Shown here in pieces: positions 1 to 6,856 of a DNA stretch of 18,044 nt; positions within the stretch are counted from its first letter, which is position 1; every line of letters begins with the position of its first letter. Position numbers and translations under genes: made by a program. The DNA comes from an uncultured Bacteroidaceae bacterium (lineage in GTDB: Bacteria > Bacteroidota > Bacteroidia > Bacteroidales > Bacteroidaceae). The notes under the pieces are model-generated. The model was given only the letters and a program-made list of their open reading frames with translations. It ran no database searches and was not told the origin of the DNA. The stretch spans positions 1 to 18,044 of the forward strand of contig CAJGCJ010000027.1 of NCBI GenBank assembly GCA_904501775.1, in the 5' to 3' direction.

Positions 1-215
1 AGCAGCGTATTGTCTGATTGTACTGGCCTAGGACCGTTTTATTTAAAAGAATCGTCAGTTGATTACAACTGATTGACGGTTTTAATAAAGTTCCTTACTT
101 CTTATCTTGTAATTACAAAAGGCAATTACAATATGTTGTACTGCTTTGTCTGTATGGAATGTTTTCAAGGATCGTCGTGCTTCCGAACTAAGTAACTTGC
201 GTTCCTTCCCGAAAG
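1..215 (-). other. Probable rRNA operon leader (5' of 16S rRNA), transcribed leftward
   Basis: No credible reading frame lies here. The segment is downstream of two strong leftward promoters and runs off the window edge. Several hairpins can form: a 7-bp stem with ATTA loop (55-61 with 66-72), an 8-bp stem (107-114 with 124-131), and the 12-base palindrome TTGTAATTACAA (107-118). On the minus strand GATCCTTGAAAACATT (about 161-176) resembles the antitermination box often present just upstream of bacterial 16S genes. Tandem promoters, a long untranslated structured leader and boxA-like signals together suggest a ribosomal RNA operon whose mature 16S start lies left of position 1. The 16S itself is not visible, so a tRNA cluster or another untranslated leader cannot be excluded. 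Confidence 0.55.
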
Positions 216-221
216 CGAGTG

Positions 222-252
222 CAAAGGTAATGCTTTTTTTTGACCTACCAAA
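222..252 (-). promoter_or_regulatory. Leftward Bacteroidetes promoter P2 (proximal) of the putative rRNA leader
   Basis: On the minus strand the -33 element TTTG (252-249) is followed after exactly 19 bases by the -7 element TACCTTTG (229-222). This matches the Bacteroidetes primary sigma factor consensus. Transcription should start near 215. Upstream of -33 (about 255-300) is an A/T-rich stretch with repeated ACTTTTTT runs and a perfect inverted repeat (268-276 with 278-286), which could act as an UP-like activating element, as rRNA promoters often have. Confidence 0.8.
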
Positions 253-323
253 CTTTTTTAGAACTTTTTTTGAAAAATTTTCAAAACTTGTTTTCTAAAA
301 CCGCCGGAGCAAAAATAAACATC

Positions 324-333
324 TTAAAGAGCA
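324..333 (-). promoter_or_regulatory. boxA-like antitermination element
   Basis: Read on the minus strand this is TGCTCTTTAA, identical to the core of the bacterial rRNA boxA element that recruits the Nus antitermination factors. It lies downstream of promoter P1 but upstream of P2, so only P1 transcripts would carry it. A chance match to ten bases is possible, but the position inside a putative rRNA leader makes it credible. Confidence 0.5.
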
Positions 334-374
334 CTCTTGTTTCTTTCTCTCCATCAGGGGAGCGAGAAACGATG

Positions 375-407
375 CAAAGGTAATGACTTTTATACATTAC
401 TTCCAAA
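375..407 (-). promoter_or_regulatory. Leftward Bacteroidetes promoter P1 (distal) of the putative rRNA leader
   Basis: On the minus strand TTTG (407-404) is followed after 21 bases by TACCTTTG (382-375). Transcription should start near 368, about 150 bases upstream of the P2 start, giving the tandem P1-P2 arrangement common to rRNA operons. The remaining stretch from 408 to about 600 between this promoter and the divergent rightward gene shows no coding frame and no clear further signal. Confidence 0.75.
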
Positions 408-606
408 CTTTTTCAAAGAAAAAATCACAAGAAAAATTCAAAGAATCAAACTTCACTGCTGTACTCTTTAACTATCAACAACTTGCATGAACTCGCGACT
501 TTTCAACAACCTTGTTGATAGTGATAATAACATTTAAATGTGGGAATATTTACTTAAATAAACCCAAAAAGAGGCATAAGCCATGCCCCATTAGCCCAAA
601 AATATT

Positions 607-614
607 TAATTTTG
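607..614 (+). promoter_or_regulatory. -7 promoter element for the DUF5686 gene
   Basis: TAATTTTG matches the Bacteroidetes -7 consensus TAnnTTTG and sits 45 bases before the start codon at 659, giving an untranslated leader of about 38 bases. No good -33 TTTG occurs 19 bases upstream, so the promoter may be moderate in strength. Confidence 0.5.
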
Positions 615-658
615 CACGACAAACGAATTTTGCAGGTAAAACAGATACAATATAAAGC

Positions 659-3241
659 ATGCGATCAACACTTATACATTATATATATATAATACTATTA
701 TTATTTACCACCCCTATCGTTGCACAGAATGCGACGTCACAGATACGCATTTTCGGAAAGGTAACAGATGTAGAGACAAAAGAATCACTACCCTACGTCT
801 CAATAAGAATAAGCGGAAGCACATTGGGCTGCAGTTCTGACAACTATGGCAACTTCTCGTTTTACCTCCCCACTTTAAAAGATACACTTATAGTATCCAG
901 CATAGGATATAAAGAGATGCGCATTCCACTGACAAAAAAGACAAAACTGCCTATTAAAGTAAAAATGCGCGCCGAAAGTTATATGCTCTCTGAGATAACA
1001 ATAAAGCCAAAGAAAGAGAAATACTCCCGCAAAAACAACCCGGCTGTAACATTGGTGCGCACAATAATAGAGAGACGCGACGACAATGCTCCTGAAAACA
1101 AGCCTTTTTACAGCCGCGACCGCCACGAGAAACTGAATGTCGCACTGAACAACTTCAATTCATCGAACGACAGCCATTTCGGTAAGAAATTTGAGTTTCT
1201 CGACAACTACATCGACACATCACATATTTCGGGAAAGCCCATTCTGCACGTTTCAGCACGCGAGCTTATAGCAACCGACTACTATCAGAAATCGCCAAAA
1301 CGCCAAAGACAGCATGTAAAAGCCCGCAAACGCGAAGGTATAGACGAAATAATATCGGCCGAATCACTCGAAGCCCTATACGAAGAGACATTCAAGGATG
1401 TGGACATATTCAGCGACAACATCTCTCTTTTCGGCAGCAAATTCGTGAGCCCATTGTCAAAGCTGGGCCCCACATTCTACCGTTATTATATCATGGACAC
1501 CCTCGACATTGATGGAGAGAACTGTATCGACCTTGCATTTACCCCGTTCAACTCCGAGTCGTTCGGCTTCACCGGCCACATATATGTAACTTCCGACTCG
1601 ACCTTCTTTATAAAATTGGTACAGATGAATGTACCCCACGACATTAACATGAACTTCGTGGAGTATATGAACATAAAACAAAGCTTTACCCGACTGCCCG
1701 ACGGCACCCGAATACTAAACGAAGAGTCCCTTGTAACAGAATTCAAGGTATTGGATGCCGTAAACGGACTCTATGCAAGTCGCAATGTAGCATATGCCAA
1801 CTATAACTTTACCCAAGACAGTACCGCACAAGAGATAATCAAGTTCCCGGGCAAAGTGTTCGAAGATGACAATTCCACTCGCCGAGACACTGCCTATTGG
1901 GCCCAAAACCGCCTTGCCGAAATAAGCGAGAAGGAGCAATCGGTAGGAAAGATGATGAAAGAGCTAAGAGCAAACCCCTATTACTACTGGTTTGAAAAAG
2001 GAGTTGCCTTTCTGTTCACCGGATGGATTCCCATACGCGAACACGAGCCACCCATCTTCTATGGTCCTGTCAACACATCGTTCAGTTACAACGAGCTTGA
2101 AGGATTGCGCCTGAGAACAGGTGCAATGACATCGGCCTATCTGAACCCTCACCTGTTCGGACGTTTCTTCGTTGCATACGGTATGCGCGACAACAGATGG
2201 AAATACATGGGAGAAGTTGAATACTCATTCAAGAAAAAGAAAGAGCACCCCAACGAATTCCCCATCCATTCATTACGTCTTCACTACGAAAGCGACATAT
2301 ACCAATATGGTCAGAATTACCTGTACACTAACAAAGACAACATTTTCTTAAGTCTCAAACGCCAAGACGACAATAAAATAGGCTATTTAAAGAAAGCCGA
2401 GTTCACATACACGCGTGAGTTCTACAACCACTTCTCTTATGCTGTTACGTTACGCAACCGCATTGACGAGTCGACCCACCTCATACCATTCGAACGCGCA
2501 CACACCGAAAACGGCAAAACAACCATCACCAATGTAAAAGACGTAACACAATCGGAGTTGGAGATATACCTGCGATACGCTCCAAAGGAGAAATTCACAC
2601 AAACGAAATGGAACAGGCACTCGGTGCTGCCCGAACATCCCGTATTTACATTAAAGCACCGCATAGGATTCAAAGGAATTATAGGTGGCGACTACAACTA
2701 CCACCACACCGAAGGTACATTCAAGAAACGCTTCTGGTTCTCGGCATTCGGATATACCGACTGCATACTTAAGGCCGGAAAAATATGGAACACTGTTCCA
2801 TTCCCCTTACTCATAAGCCCAAATGCAAACCTGTCATACACCATACAGGATGAATCGTATTGGCTAATGAACGCAATGGAGTTCTTCAACGACGAATATG
2901 CTTCATGGGACCTCACATATTTCATGAACGGACTTATCTTCAACCGCCTGCCACTCATTCGCAAACTCAATTGGCGCGAAGTTGTATCGTGCAGGGGACT
3001 GTTCGGCAATCTCAGCGACAAGAACCGCCCCGACCCTACAAACACAGGCGATTTGTTCAAGTTCCCATATGAGAACGATTCATACCACTACATGAACTCT
3101 ACGCCATATGTAGAGGTTGCAGTCGGTGTAGAAAACATCTTCAAGGTGCTAAGAATAGACTATGTAAGAAGACTTACCTACCGCGACCTGCCGGGAATTG
3201 ACAAGGATGGTATAAGAATCAAACTGCATGTTCAATTCTAA
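659..3241 (+). CDS. DUF5686 outer-membrane protein with N-terminal CarboxypepD_reg-like domain
   Basis: An 860-residue protein. Residues 1 to about 23 form a signal peptide (hydrophobic IILLLFTTPIVAQ). Residues about 29-115 match the CarboxypepD_reg-like domain, a small beta-sandwich found at the periplasmic end of Bacteroidetes outer-membrane proteins (GKVTD...LPYVSI...GCSSDNYGNFSF...SSIGYKE). The rest corresponds to the DUF5686 family, with many alternating aromatic strands in the second half and a C-terminal phenylalanine (KLHVQF) as expected of an outer-membrane beta-barrel. The family is widespread in Bacteroidetes and resembles TonB-dependent receptors without a plug, but its substrate is unknown. 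The gene stands alone: a -7 element lies 45 bases upstream and a hairpin terminator 10 bases downstream. Family assignment is firm; transport or surface-assembly roles are inference. Confidence 0.9.
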   Translation: MRSTLIHYIYIILLLFTTPIVAQNATSQIRIFGKVTDVETKESLPYVSIRISGSTLGCSSDNYGNFSFYLPTLKDTLIVSSIGYKEMRIPLTKKTKLPIKVKMRAESYMLSEITIKPKKEKYSRKNNPAVTLVRTIIERRDDNAPENKPFYSRDRHEKLNVALNNFNSSNDSHFGKKFEFLDNYIDTSHISGKPILHVSARELIATDYYQKSPKRQRQHVKARKREGIDEIISAESLEALYEETFKDVDIFSDNISLFGSKFVSPLSKLGPTFYRYYIMDTLDIDGENCIDLAFTPFNSESFGFTGHIYVTSDSTFFIKLVQMNVPHDINMNFVEYMNIKQSFTRLPDGTRILNEESLVTEFKVLDAVNGLYASRNVAYANYNFTQDSTAQEIIKFPGKVFEDDNSTRRDTAYWAQNRLAEISEKEQSVGKMMKELRANPYYYWFEKGVAFLFTGWIPIREHEPPIFYGPVNTSFSYNELEGLRLRTGAMTSAYLNPHLFGRFFVAYGMRDNRWKYMGEVEYSFKKKKEHPNEFPIHSLRLHYESDIYQYGQNYLYTNKDNIFLSLKRQDDNKIGYLKKAEFTYTREFYNHFSYAVTLRNRIDESTHLIPFERAHTENGKTTITNVKDVTQSELEIYLRYAPKEKFTQTKWNRHSVLPEHPVFTLKHRIGFKGIIGGDYNYHHTEGTFKKRFWFSAFGYTDCILKAGKIWNTVPFPLLISPNANLSYTIQDESYWLMNAMEFFNDEYASWDLTYFMNGLIFNRLPLIRKLNWREVVSCRGLFGNLSDKNRPDPTNTGDLFKFPYENDSYHYMNSTPYVEVAVGVENIFKVLRIDYVRRLTYRDLPGIDKDGIRIKLHVQF

Positions 3242-3250
3242 AAGCAATAA

Positions 3251-3292
3251 ATACAAATTAATCCCTGCCATGTGGCAGGGATTAATTTGTAT
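3251..3292. terminator. Bidirectional hairpin terminator between convergent genes
   Basis: A perfect 20-bp inverted repeat (3251-3270 with 3273-3292) with a 2-base centre; realistically the end pairs open into a larger loop. The GC-rich inner part (CCCTGCC) and A/T-rich outer part let each arm supply the U-rich 3' side in either direction. It sits 10 bases after the DUF5686 stop and 28 bases after the clostripain stop on the other strand. Confidence 0.8.
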
Positions 3293-3319
3293 CATAATAA
3301 GTAATGTGTTTGGCAGGGA

Positions 3320-4567
3320 CTATCTTGTCCAGCCTACCCTCTCATACCATCCTGTAGTTCTGAAATCCTCATTCAAGCCCCCATATACAGCCTCTTCACG
3401 AGGAAGATACATTGAAACTCCGCCATACTGCTTTGTATCTGTATAATAATAGTCGTGACCAGTAGTATAGTAAGAGTAGACAGACATCCATCTTGCCGTA
3501 CAGCATGAATATGGGACCATCTTGTCGAAAGCAGCGCGCCATTCTTTATACTCTTCATCTGAAAGGCAATTCATCATAACCCCATTCATATCAAAAAAGT
3601 CGGGATATGAATAGCTTCCATAGAAAAAGCCTCCGTCGATATATGAGAAAATCTTCTCATAATCAAATGCCACATCACCCGAGAAATACTTTGCAATATA
3701 TGGCATTGTAGCATCGGCGAAATCATCAACCCATTGACAGTCGACAACTGAGAGCAATACACCTGTTTTTAATTTATGATAGTTGTAATACTCCATCATC
3801 ACATCCTCAACATCCAGCACATCGGCAAAGAAAAGAGGAATTATTTTATCATACGGGGCACCTTCTCCGGGAATCTCTGCTGGCGATGTAAGAATATAGT
3901 CTACACTGTTGCGCAATTCATATACCGATTCAATGCACTGCATGAGACAAGCATCATACATCAACAGTTTCACATCCACCGGCAAAGAGTCTATAAGACC
4001 GGCAAGTTCTTTCATCTCTATACTTCCCTTCGACATTGATCCGCCCCATGCGCTATTCTCACAGTTATCGTGTCCAATAGCCCGGGCAACACTTTTACGA
4101 CTTTTATCCAACAGCCATCCATCGCCATGCGACCACATGATAAGATTCAGTTCACACATATTGAACCGCTCTAGCAGAATATCGCATACAACAGCCATAT
4201 TGTTTATATCACTCGAACAGAAATCCTCTTCAAAAGCGTAAAGAGTATCACATTCGGCAAGTCCGTTATTATTATAATATCTCAACAGACGCGGGAGCAT
4301 GACATCATCGACGAAGACGAACAGACCACAGTCGGCAGGCACAGATGCAGCAACATCCGAAATCTCTTCCATATCCCTTGCTGCATAACTGTTAAGGTTA
4401 TTCTCGGCCATCATATAAATCAGCAGTGATGTACGAAGCGTATCAACACCGACACCGGCACCACCACCTCCATTATGCCCCACAGAATCTTCCGAATCCA
4501 CACACGAGACAAAACCTAACATTGACACTGCACACAACAGCGTCATAATAATTTTTCCGAAAGACAT
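3320..4567 (-). CDS. Clostripain-type (peptidase C11) cysteine protease, lipoprotein
   Basis: A 415-residue protein with an N-terminal lipoprotein signal (hydrophobic stretch 6-20, lipobox ending at Cys22), so probably lipid-anchored to the cell envelope. A Gly-rich linker (33-40) precedes the catalytic domain. The peptidase C11 signatures are clear: strand TSLLIYMMAENNL (46-58), catalytic His147 in WSHGDGW, and catalytic Cys207 in YDACLMQ, followed by TSPAEIPGEGAPY (227-239). C11 enzymes cleave after arginine or lysine; several gut Bacteroidales members act on extracellular proteins or activate toxins. The start at 4567 lies 6 bases after the stop of the small secreted protein upstream, so the two are probably one transcript. 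The natural substrate cannot be told from sequence. Confidence 0.88.
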   Translation of the reverse strand: MSFGKIIMTLLCAVSMLGFVSCVDSEDSVGHNGGGGAGVGVDTLRTSLLIYMMAENNLNSYAARDMEEISDVAASVPADCGLFVFVDDVMLPRLLRYYNNNGLAECDTLYAFEEDFCSSDINNMAVVCDILLERFNMCELNLIMWSHGDGWLLDKSRKSVARAIGHDNCENSAWGGSMSKGSIEMKELAGLIDSLPVDVKLLMYDACLMQCIESVYELRNSVDYILTSPAEIPGEGAPYDKIIPLFFADVLDVEDVMMEYYNYHKLKTGVLLSVVDCQWVDDFADATMPYIAKYFSGDVAFDYEKIFSYIDGGFFYGSYSYPDFFDMNGVMMNCLSDEEYKEWRAAFDKMVPYSCCTARWMSVYSYYTTGHDYYYTDTKQYGGVSMYLPREEAVYGGLNEDFRTTGWYERVGWTR

Positions 4568-4573
4568 AATCTA

Positions 4574-4960
4574 TCAGGGACGGGTGAAACTGAATTTTTC
4601 TCCTAAATAACGGACCTTAAGCCCCCTCTTGTTCTCGAGACGGTTCTTAAGCTTGGTTTCGCGTTTCTTAATCTTGTTCTTGCTTTTTGCGAATATGACA
4701 ATAGAGGTCCTTTCGGGCATTCCCTCCTTCACCGCCATATAGTCCTGCAACTGATGCGAATAAAGATCTCTGTTAGGAAGGAATTTAGTACCCTTCTCCA
4801 ATTGTACACTATCCATCAACTGCACCTCTGTAAAATAGACAATAGAGTCAGAGAATGAGAAAGACGCACCCATAACATATATACCCTCTTTTTTATCTTG
4901 TGCCTGCGCCACAAATGCCAAAGAGGTTATAGCAAGAAATACCAATAAAAATCTTTTCAT
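4574..4960 (-). CDS. Small secreted protein of unknown function
   Basis: A 128-residue protein. I place the start at 4960 (MKRFLLVFLA) rather than at the in-frame ATG at 5011, because a promoter -7 element (4999-5006) lies inside the longer frame and the shorter form begins with a textbook signal peptide, with likely cleavage after AQA (residue 20). The mature part begins with acidic and hydroxyl residues (EGIYVMGASFSFSDSIV), includes a strand-rich middle, and ends with a Lys/Arg-rich helix (about 92-113) before FSFTRP. I do not recognise a named family; similar short proteins are common in Bacteroidales. It is translated just ahead of the clostripain gene (6 bases apart), so a partner role such as inhibitor or chaperone is conceivable but unproven. 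Confidence 0.75.
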   Translation of the reverse strand: MKRFLLVFLAITSLAFVAQAQDKKEGIYVMGASFSFSDSIVYFTEVQLMDSVQLEKGTKFLPNRDLYSHQLQDYMAVKEGMPERTSIVIFAKSKNKIKKRETKLKNRLENKRGLKVRYLGEKFSFTRP

Positions 4961-4998
4961 CCGATAAATTTTATTACTAAACTGTAAAAATAGACCCG

Positions 4999-5028
4999 CA
5001 AAGGTACACAATTCGCATCAAAAACAAA
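4999..5028 (-). promoter_or_regulatory. Leftward promoter for the small secreted protein and clostripain genes
   Basis: On the minus strand TTTG (5028-5025) is followed after 18 bases by TACCTTTG (5006-4999). Transcription should start near 4992, leaving a leader of about 32 bases to the ATG at 4960. The site also rules out the longer reading frame starting at 5011. Confidence 0.7.
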
Positions 5029-5054
5029 AATGCACGGACCTATTTAACAGAATA

Positions 5055-5798
5055 TCAGAAAACGAGTCTTGCTGTAAATGAGTTCTTACCGTTCACTCTA
5101 CCCTCGATATAATATACCAAATCATCACCTACAGCTTCGCAATATCTAAACAACTCCACTACATCACCCTCTTTAACCTCACTGTTAAAGTTTACAATCA
5201 GATCCTTTAGCTGACGGTTCTTTGTTACCTCGAGTTCGATAACATTCATCGCCCACTCGGTATACTTCACATTGTTTACATGTCCAACCATGTCAAGGTC
5301 CGAGTAATTAACCTGATGGCTCATCACATTCACCGCTTCAACATCCTTGGGCATAATAACCTTCTGGGGAGCCTCGGCAATGACATCCTCCTTTATACAG
5401 CGTCCTTCATCCTCGGCAAGTTCCGAATATTTCGAAAGCCTGCGTGTGTCGATGTCAATTACCAGCCACGATGTAGTAGCCGAAACGAGTTTCTCTTTTC
5501 CTTCGGCATCAAACATCACAAAATCACGGAAATATTGGTAGCCGTTGGCACCCTTGTGCCACGATTGCATATTCACATGCTCTCTCCATTTAGGTAACTT
5601 ATGGAACACCACATGTATTTTCGACAACACCCAAGCCTTGCGTGTAACATGCATAGAATCGTAACCCACTCCCAGATAATCGGCATGAATATTTGCAGCC
5701 TCTTGGGCATAATTCAGGAATGACGCAGGTTTTAGGGTCGATGACATATCTACATCGAAACTCGGAATACGCTTTACTGCACTATATTTCTCTACCAT
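5055..5798 (-). CDS. Acyl-ACP thioesterase (hotdog fold)
   Basis: A 247-residue protein of the acyl-ACP thioesterase family (double hotdog fold, FatA/FatB-like), which hydrolyses acyl-acyl carrier protein to free fatty acid in the cytoplasm. The N-terminal hotdog carries the usual strands (YSAVKRIPSFDVD; TLKPASFLNYAQEAANIHADYLG split over residues 21-43). The second hotdog starts near residue 157 and contains the family signature HVNNVKYTEW (173-182), whose Asn and His-containing segment builds the active site. Length is normal for bacterial members (about 245-250). It follows the LysR gene after 37 bases with no visible promoter between them, so they may be co-transcribed. The chain-length preference is not deducible. 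Confidence 0.9.
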   Translation of the reverse strand: MVEKYSAVKRIPSFDVDMSSTLKPASFLNYAQEAANIHADYLGVGYDSMHVTRKAWVLSKIHVVFHKLPKWREHVNMQSWHKGANGYQYFRDFVMFDAEGKEKLVSATTSWLVIDIDTRRLSKYSELAEDEGRCIKEDVIAEAPQKVIMPKDVEAVNVMSHQVNYSDLDMVGHVNNVKYTEWAMNVIELEVTKNRQLKDLIVNFNSEVKEGDVVELFRYCEAVGDDLVYYIEGRVNGKNSFTARLVF

Positions 5799-5835
5799 AA
5801 TTCTATATTTATCACATTTTATATTTTACAAAAAA

Positions 5836-6741
5836 TCAGTCGAACCAGTTCATAAGCCTGCGCTTTACAGCATCTGTGTCAAGCAGTATAGCAATGAATT
5901 CCTTTGATGCAGCCTTTTGATAGGCACCCTTCAACCGCAGCAAAGAAGCCTCCATCACATTACCCGGCTCATCGAGGACAATCGACTTGAAACGGTTGTC
6001 ACCAAAGACCGCCGACGAAGATAGGATTGTCGCATATCCGCTTGAAGCCACCAGCTGCAGCAGAATATTTGTCTCATTGAGCTCAACATGCGACTGCAGT
6101 TTGAACTCATTCTTCTCCATAAGACGGTCGAGCATCATACGCGCCTGTAATCCTGTAGCAGGCAATACCATCTGAAAATTCTGCAAATCGGACAACTTCA
6201 GTTTCTTGCACGAAGCCAAGGTATGCTCTTTATTAACCACCACAGCCAACGCATTCTCGAACAGAGGAGTCGACTCCACCTCGGGCACATTCACAAGAGG
6301 CTTGTACGACAGAATAAAATCGAGTTTATTGTTGCGGAGCAACTCAAGAAGCTCATTCACCGTCTTGTAACATATCTCAAGTTTGATATCGGGGAAACGT
6401 TTCATAAACTCGAGCACACCCTCGGTAAGCACAGTGTTCAAACTGTAGGTAACGCCCACGCGCAATGTACCGGCCTTCACATGCCTTAAATCGTAAAGAC
6501 GCTGCACACCATCCTCGGCATCCTGTATCGTGCGCTTGGCAAACGGGAGAAATTCCTCACCGGCCTCTGTGAGCTCTATACACCTGCTGTTTCTATAGAA
6601 CAGTGAGAATCCCAATTCAAACTCCAGCTGCTTAATCTGCTGCGACAATGTACTCTGCGTTATGTACAGATGTTTTGCAGCCTCGGAGAAATTAAGATAC
6701 TCGGCACTCTTTACAAAATATTTCAGTTGTCTCAGTTCCAT
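5836..6741 (-). CDS. LysR-family transcriptional regulator
   Basis: A 301-residue protein of standard LysR length. The N-terminal winged helix-turn-helix (residues about 1-60) has the family pattern: LRQLKYFVKSAEYLNFSEAA then LYITQSTLSQQIKQLE and a wing ending at LTEAGE. The effector-binding domain starts near residue 91 (GTLRVGVTYSLN) with the usual periplasmic-binding-protein-like two-lobe pattern (DFILSYKPL, then GYATILSSSAV). LysR proteins usually regulate a divergent neighbour, but here both flanking genes read in the same direction: the symporter lies upstream beyond a long hairpin and the thioesterase 37 bases downstream. Either could be a target. Specific effector unknown. Confidence 0.9.
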   Translation of the reverse strand: MELRQLKYFVKSAEYLNFSEAAKHLYITQSTLSQQIKQLEFELGFSLFYRNSRCIELTEAGEEFLPFAKRTIQDAEDGVQRLYDLRHVKAGTLRVGVTYSLNTVLTEGVLEFMKRFPDIKLEICYKTVNELLELLRNNKLDFILSYKPLVNVPEVESTPLFENALAVVVNKEHTLASCKKLKLSDLQNFQMVLPATGLQARMMLDRLMEKNEFKLQSHVELNETNILLQLVASSGYATILSSSAVFGDNRFKSIVLDEPGNVMEASLLRLKGAYQKAASKEFIAILLDTDAVKRRLMNWFD

Positions 6742-6765
6742 TATTTTCTACAACGTCGTGCGAAG

Positions 6766-6835
6766 ATAAGAATTCCGCCTTACAAATCACATCTTTTACT
6801 GAAAAAGATGTGATTTGTAAGGCGGAATACCTTAT
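6766..6835. terminator. Very long perfect hairpin, probable terminator of the symporter gene
   Basis: A perfect 26-bp inverted repeat (6772-6797 with 6803-6828) with a 5-base loop ACTGA, extended by another 5 pairs (6766-6770 with 6831-6835) across a small bulge. It lies 22 bases after the symporter stop and 31 bases before the LysR start, both genes on the minus strand. Read on the minus strand, the stem is followed by CTTATCTTCG rather than a clean U-run, so termination may rely on stem length. A TATCTTCG sequence (6768-6761) just past the stem could be a weak -7 element for lysR, in which case the hairpin would overlap its promoter. Confidence 0.7.
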
Positions 6836-6856
6836 TATTTATAATCTTAGGACTAT

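Noticed and set aside
408..606. Possible small gene or RNA between the rRNA-type promoters and the DUF5686 gene
   Set aside because: Only short frames and a weak 5-bp inverted repeat (573-577 with 583-587) were found; nothing supports a gene.
4961..5011. Longer start for the small secreted protein
   Set aside because: A consensus -7 element lies inside it, and the shorter start begins directly with a signal peptide.
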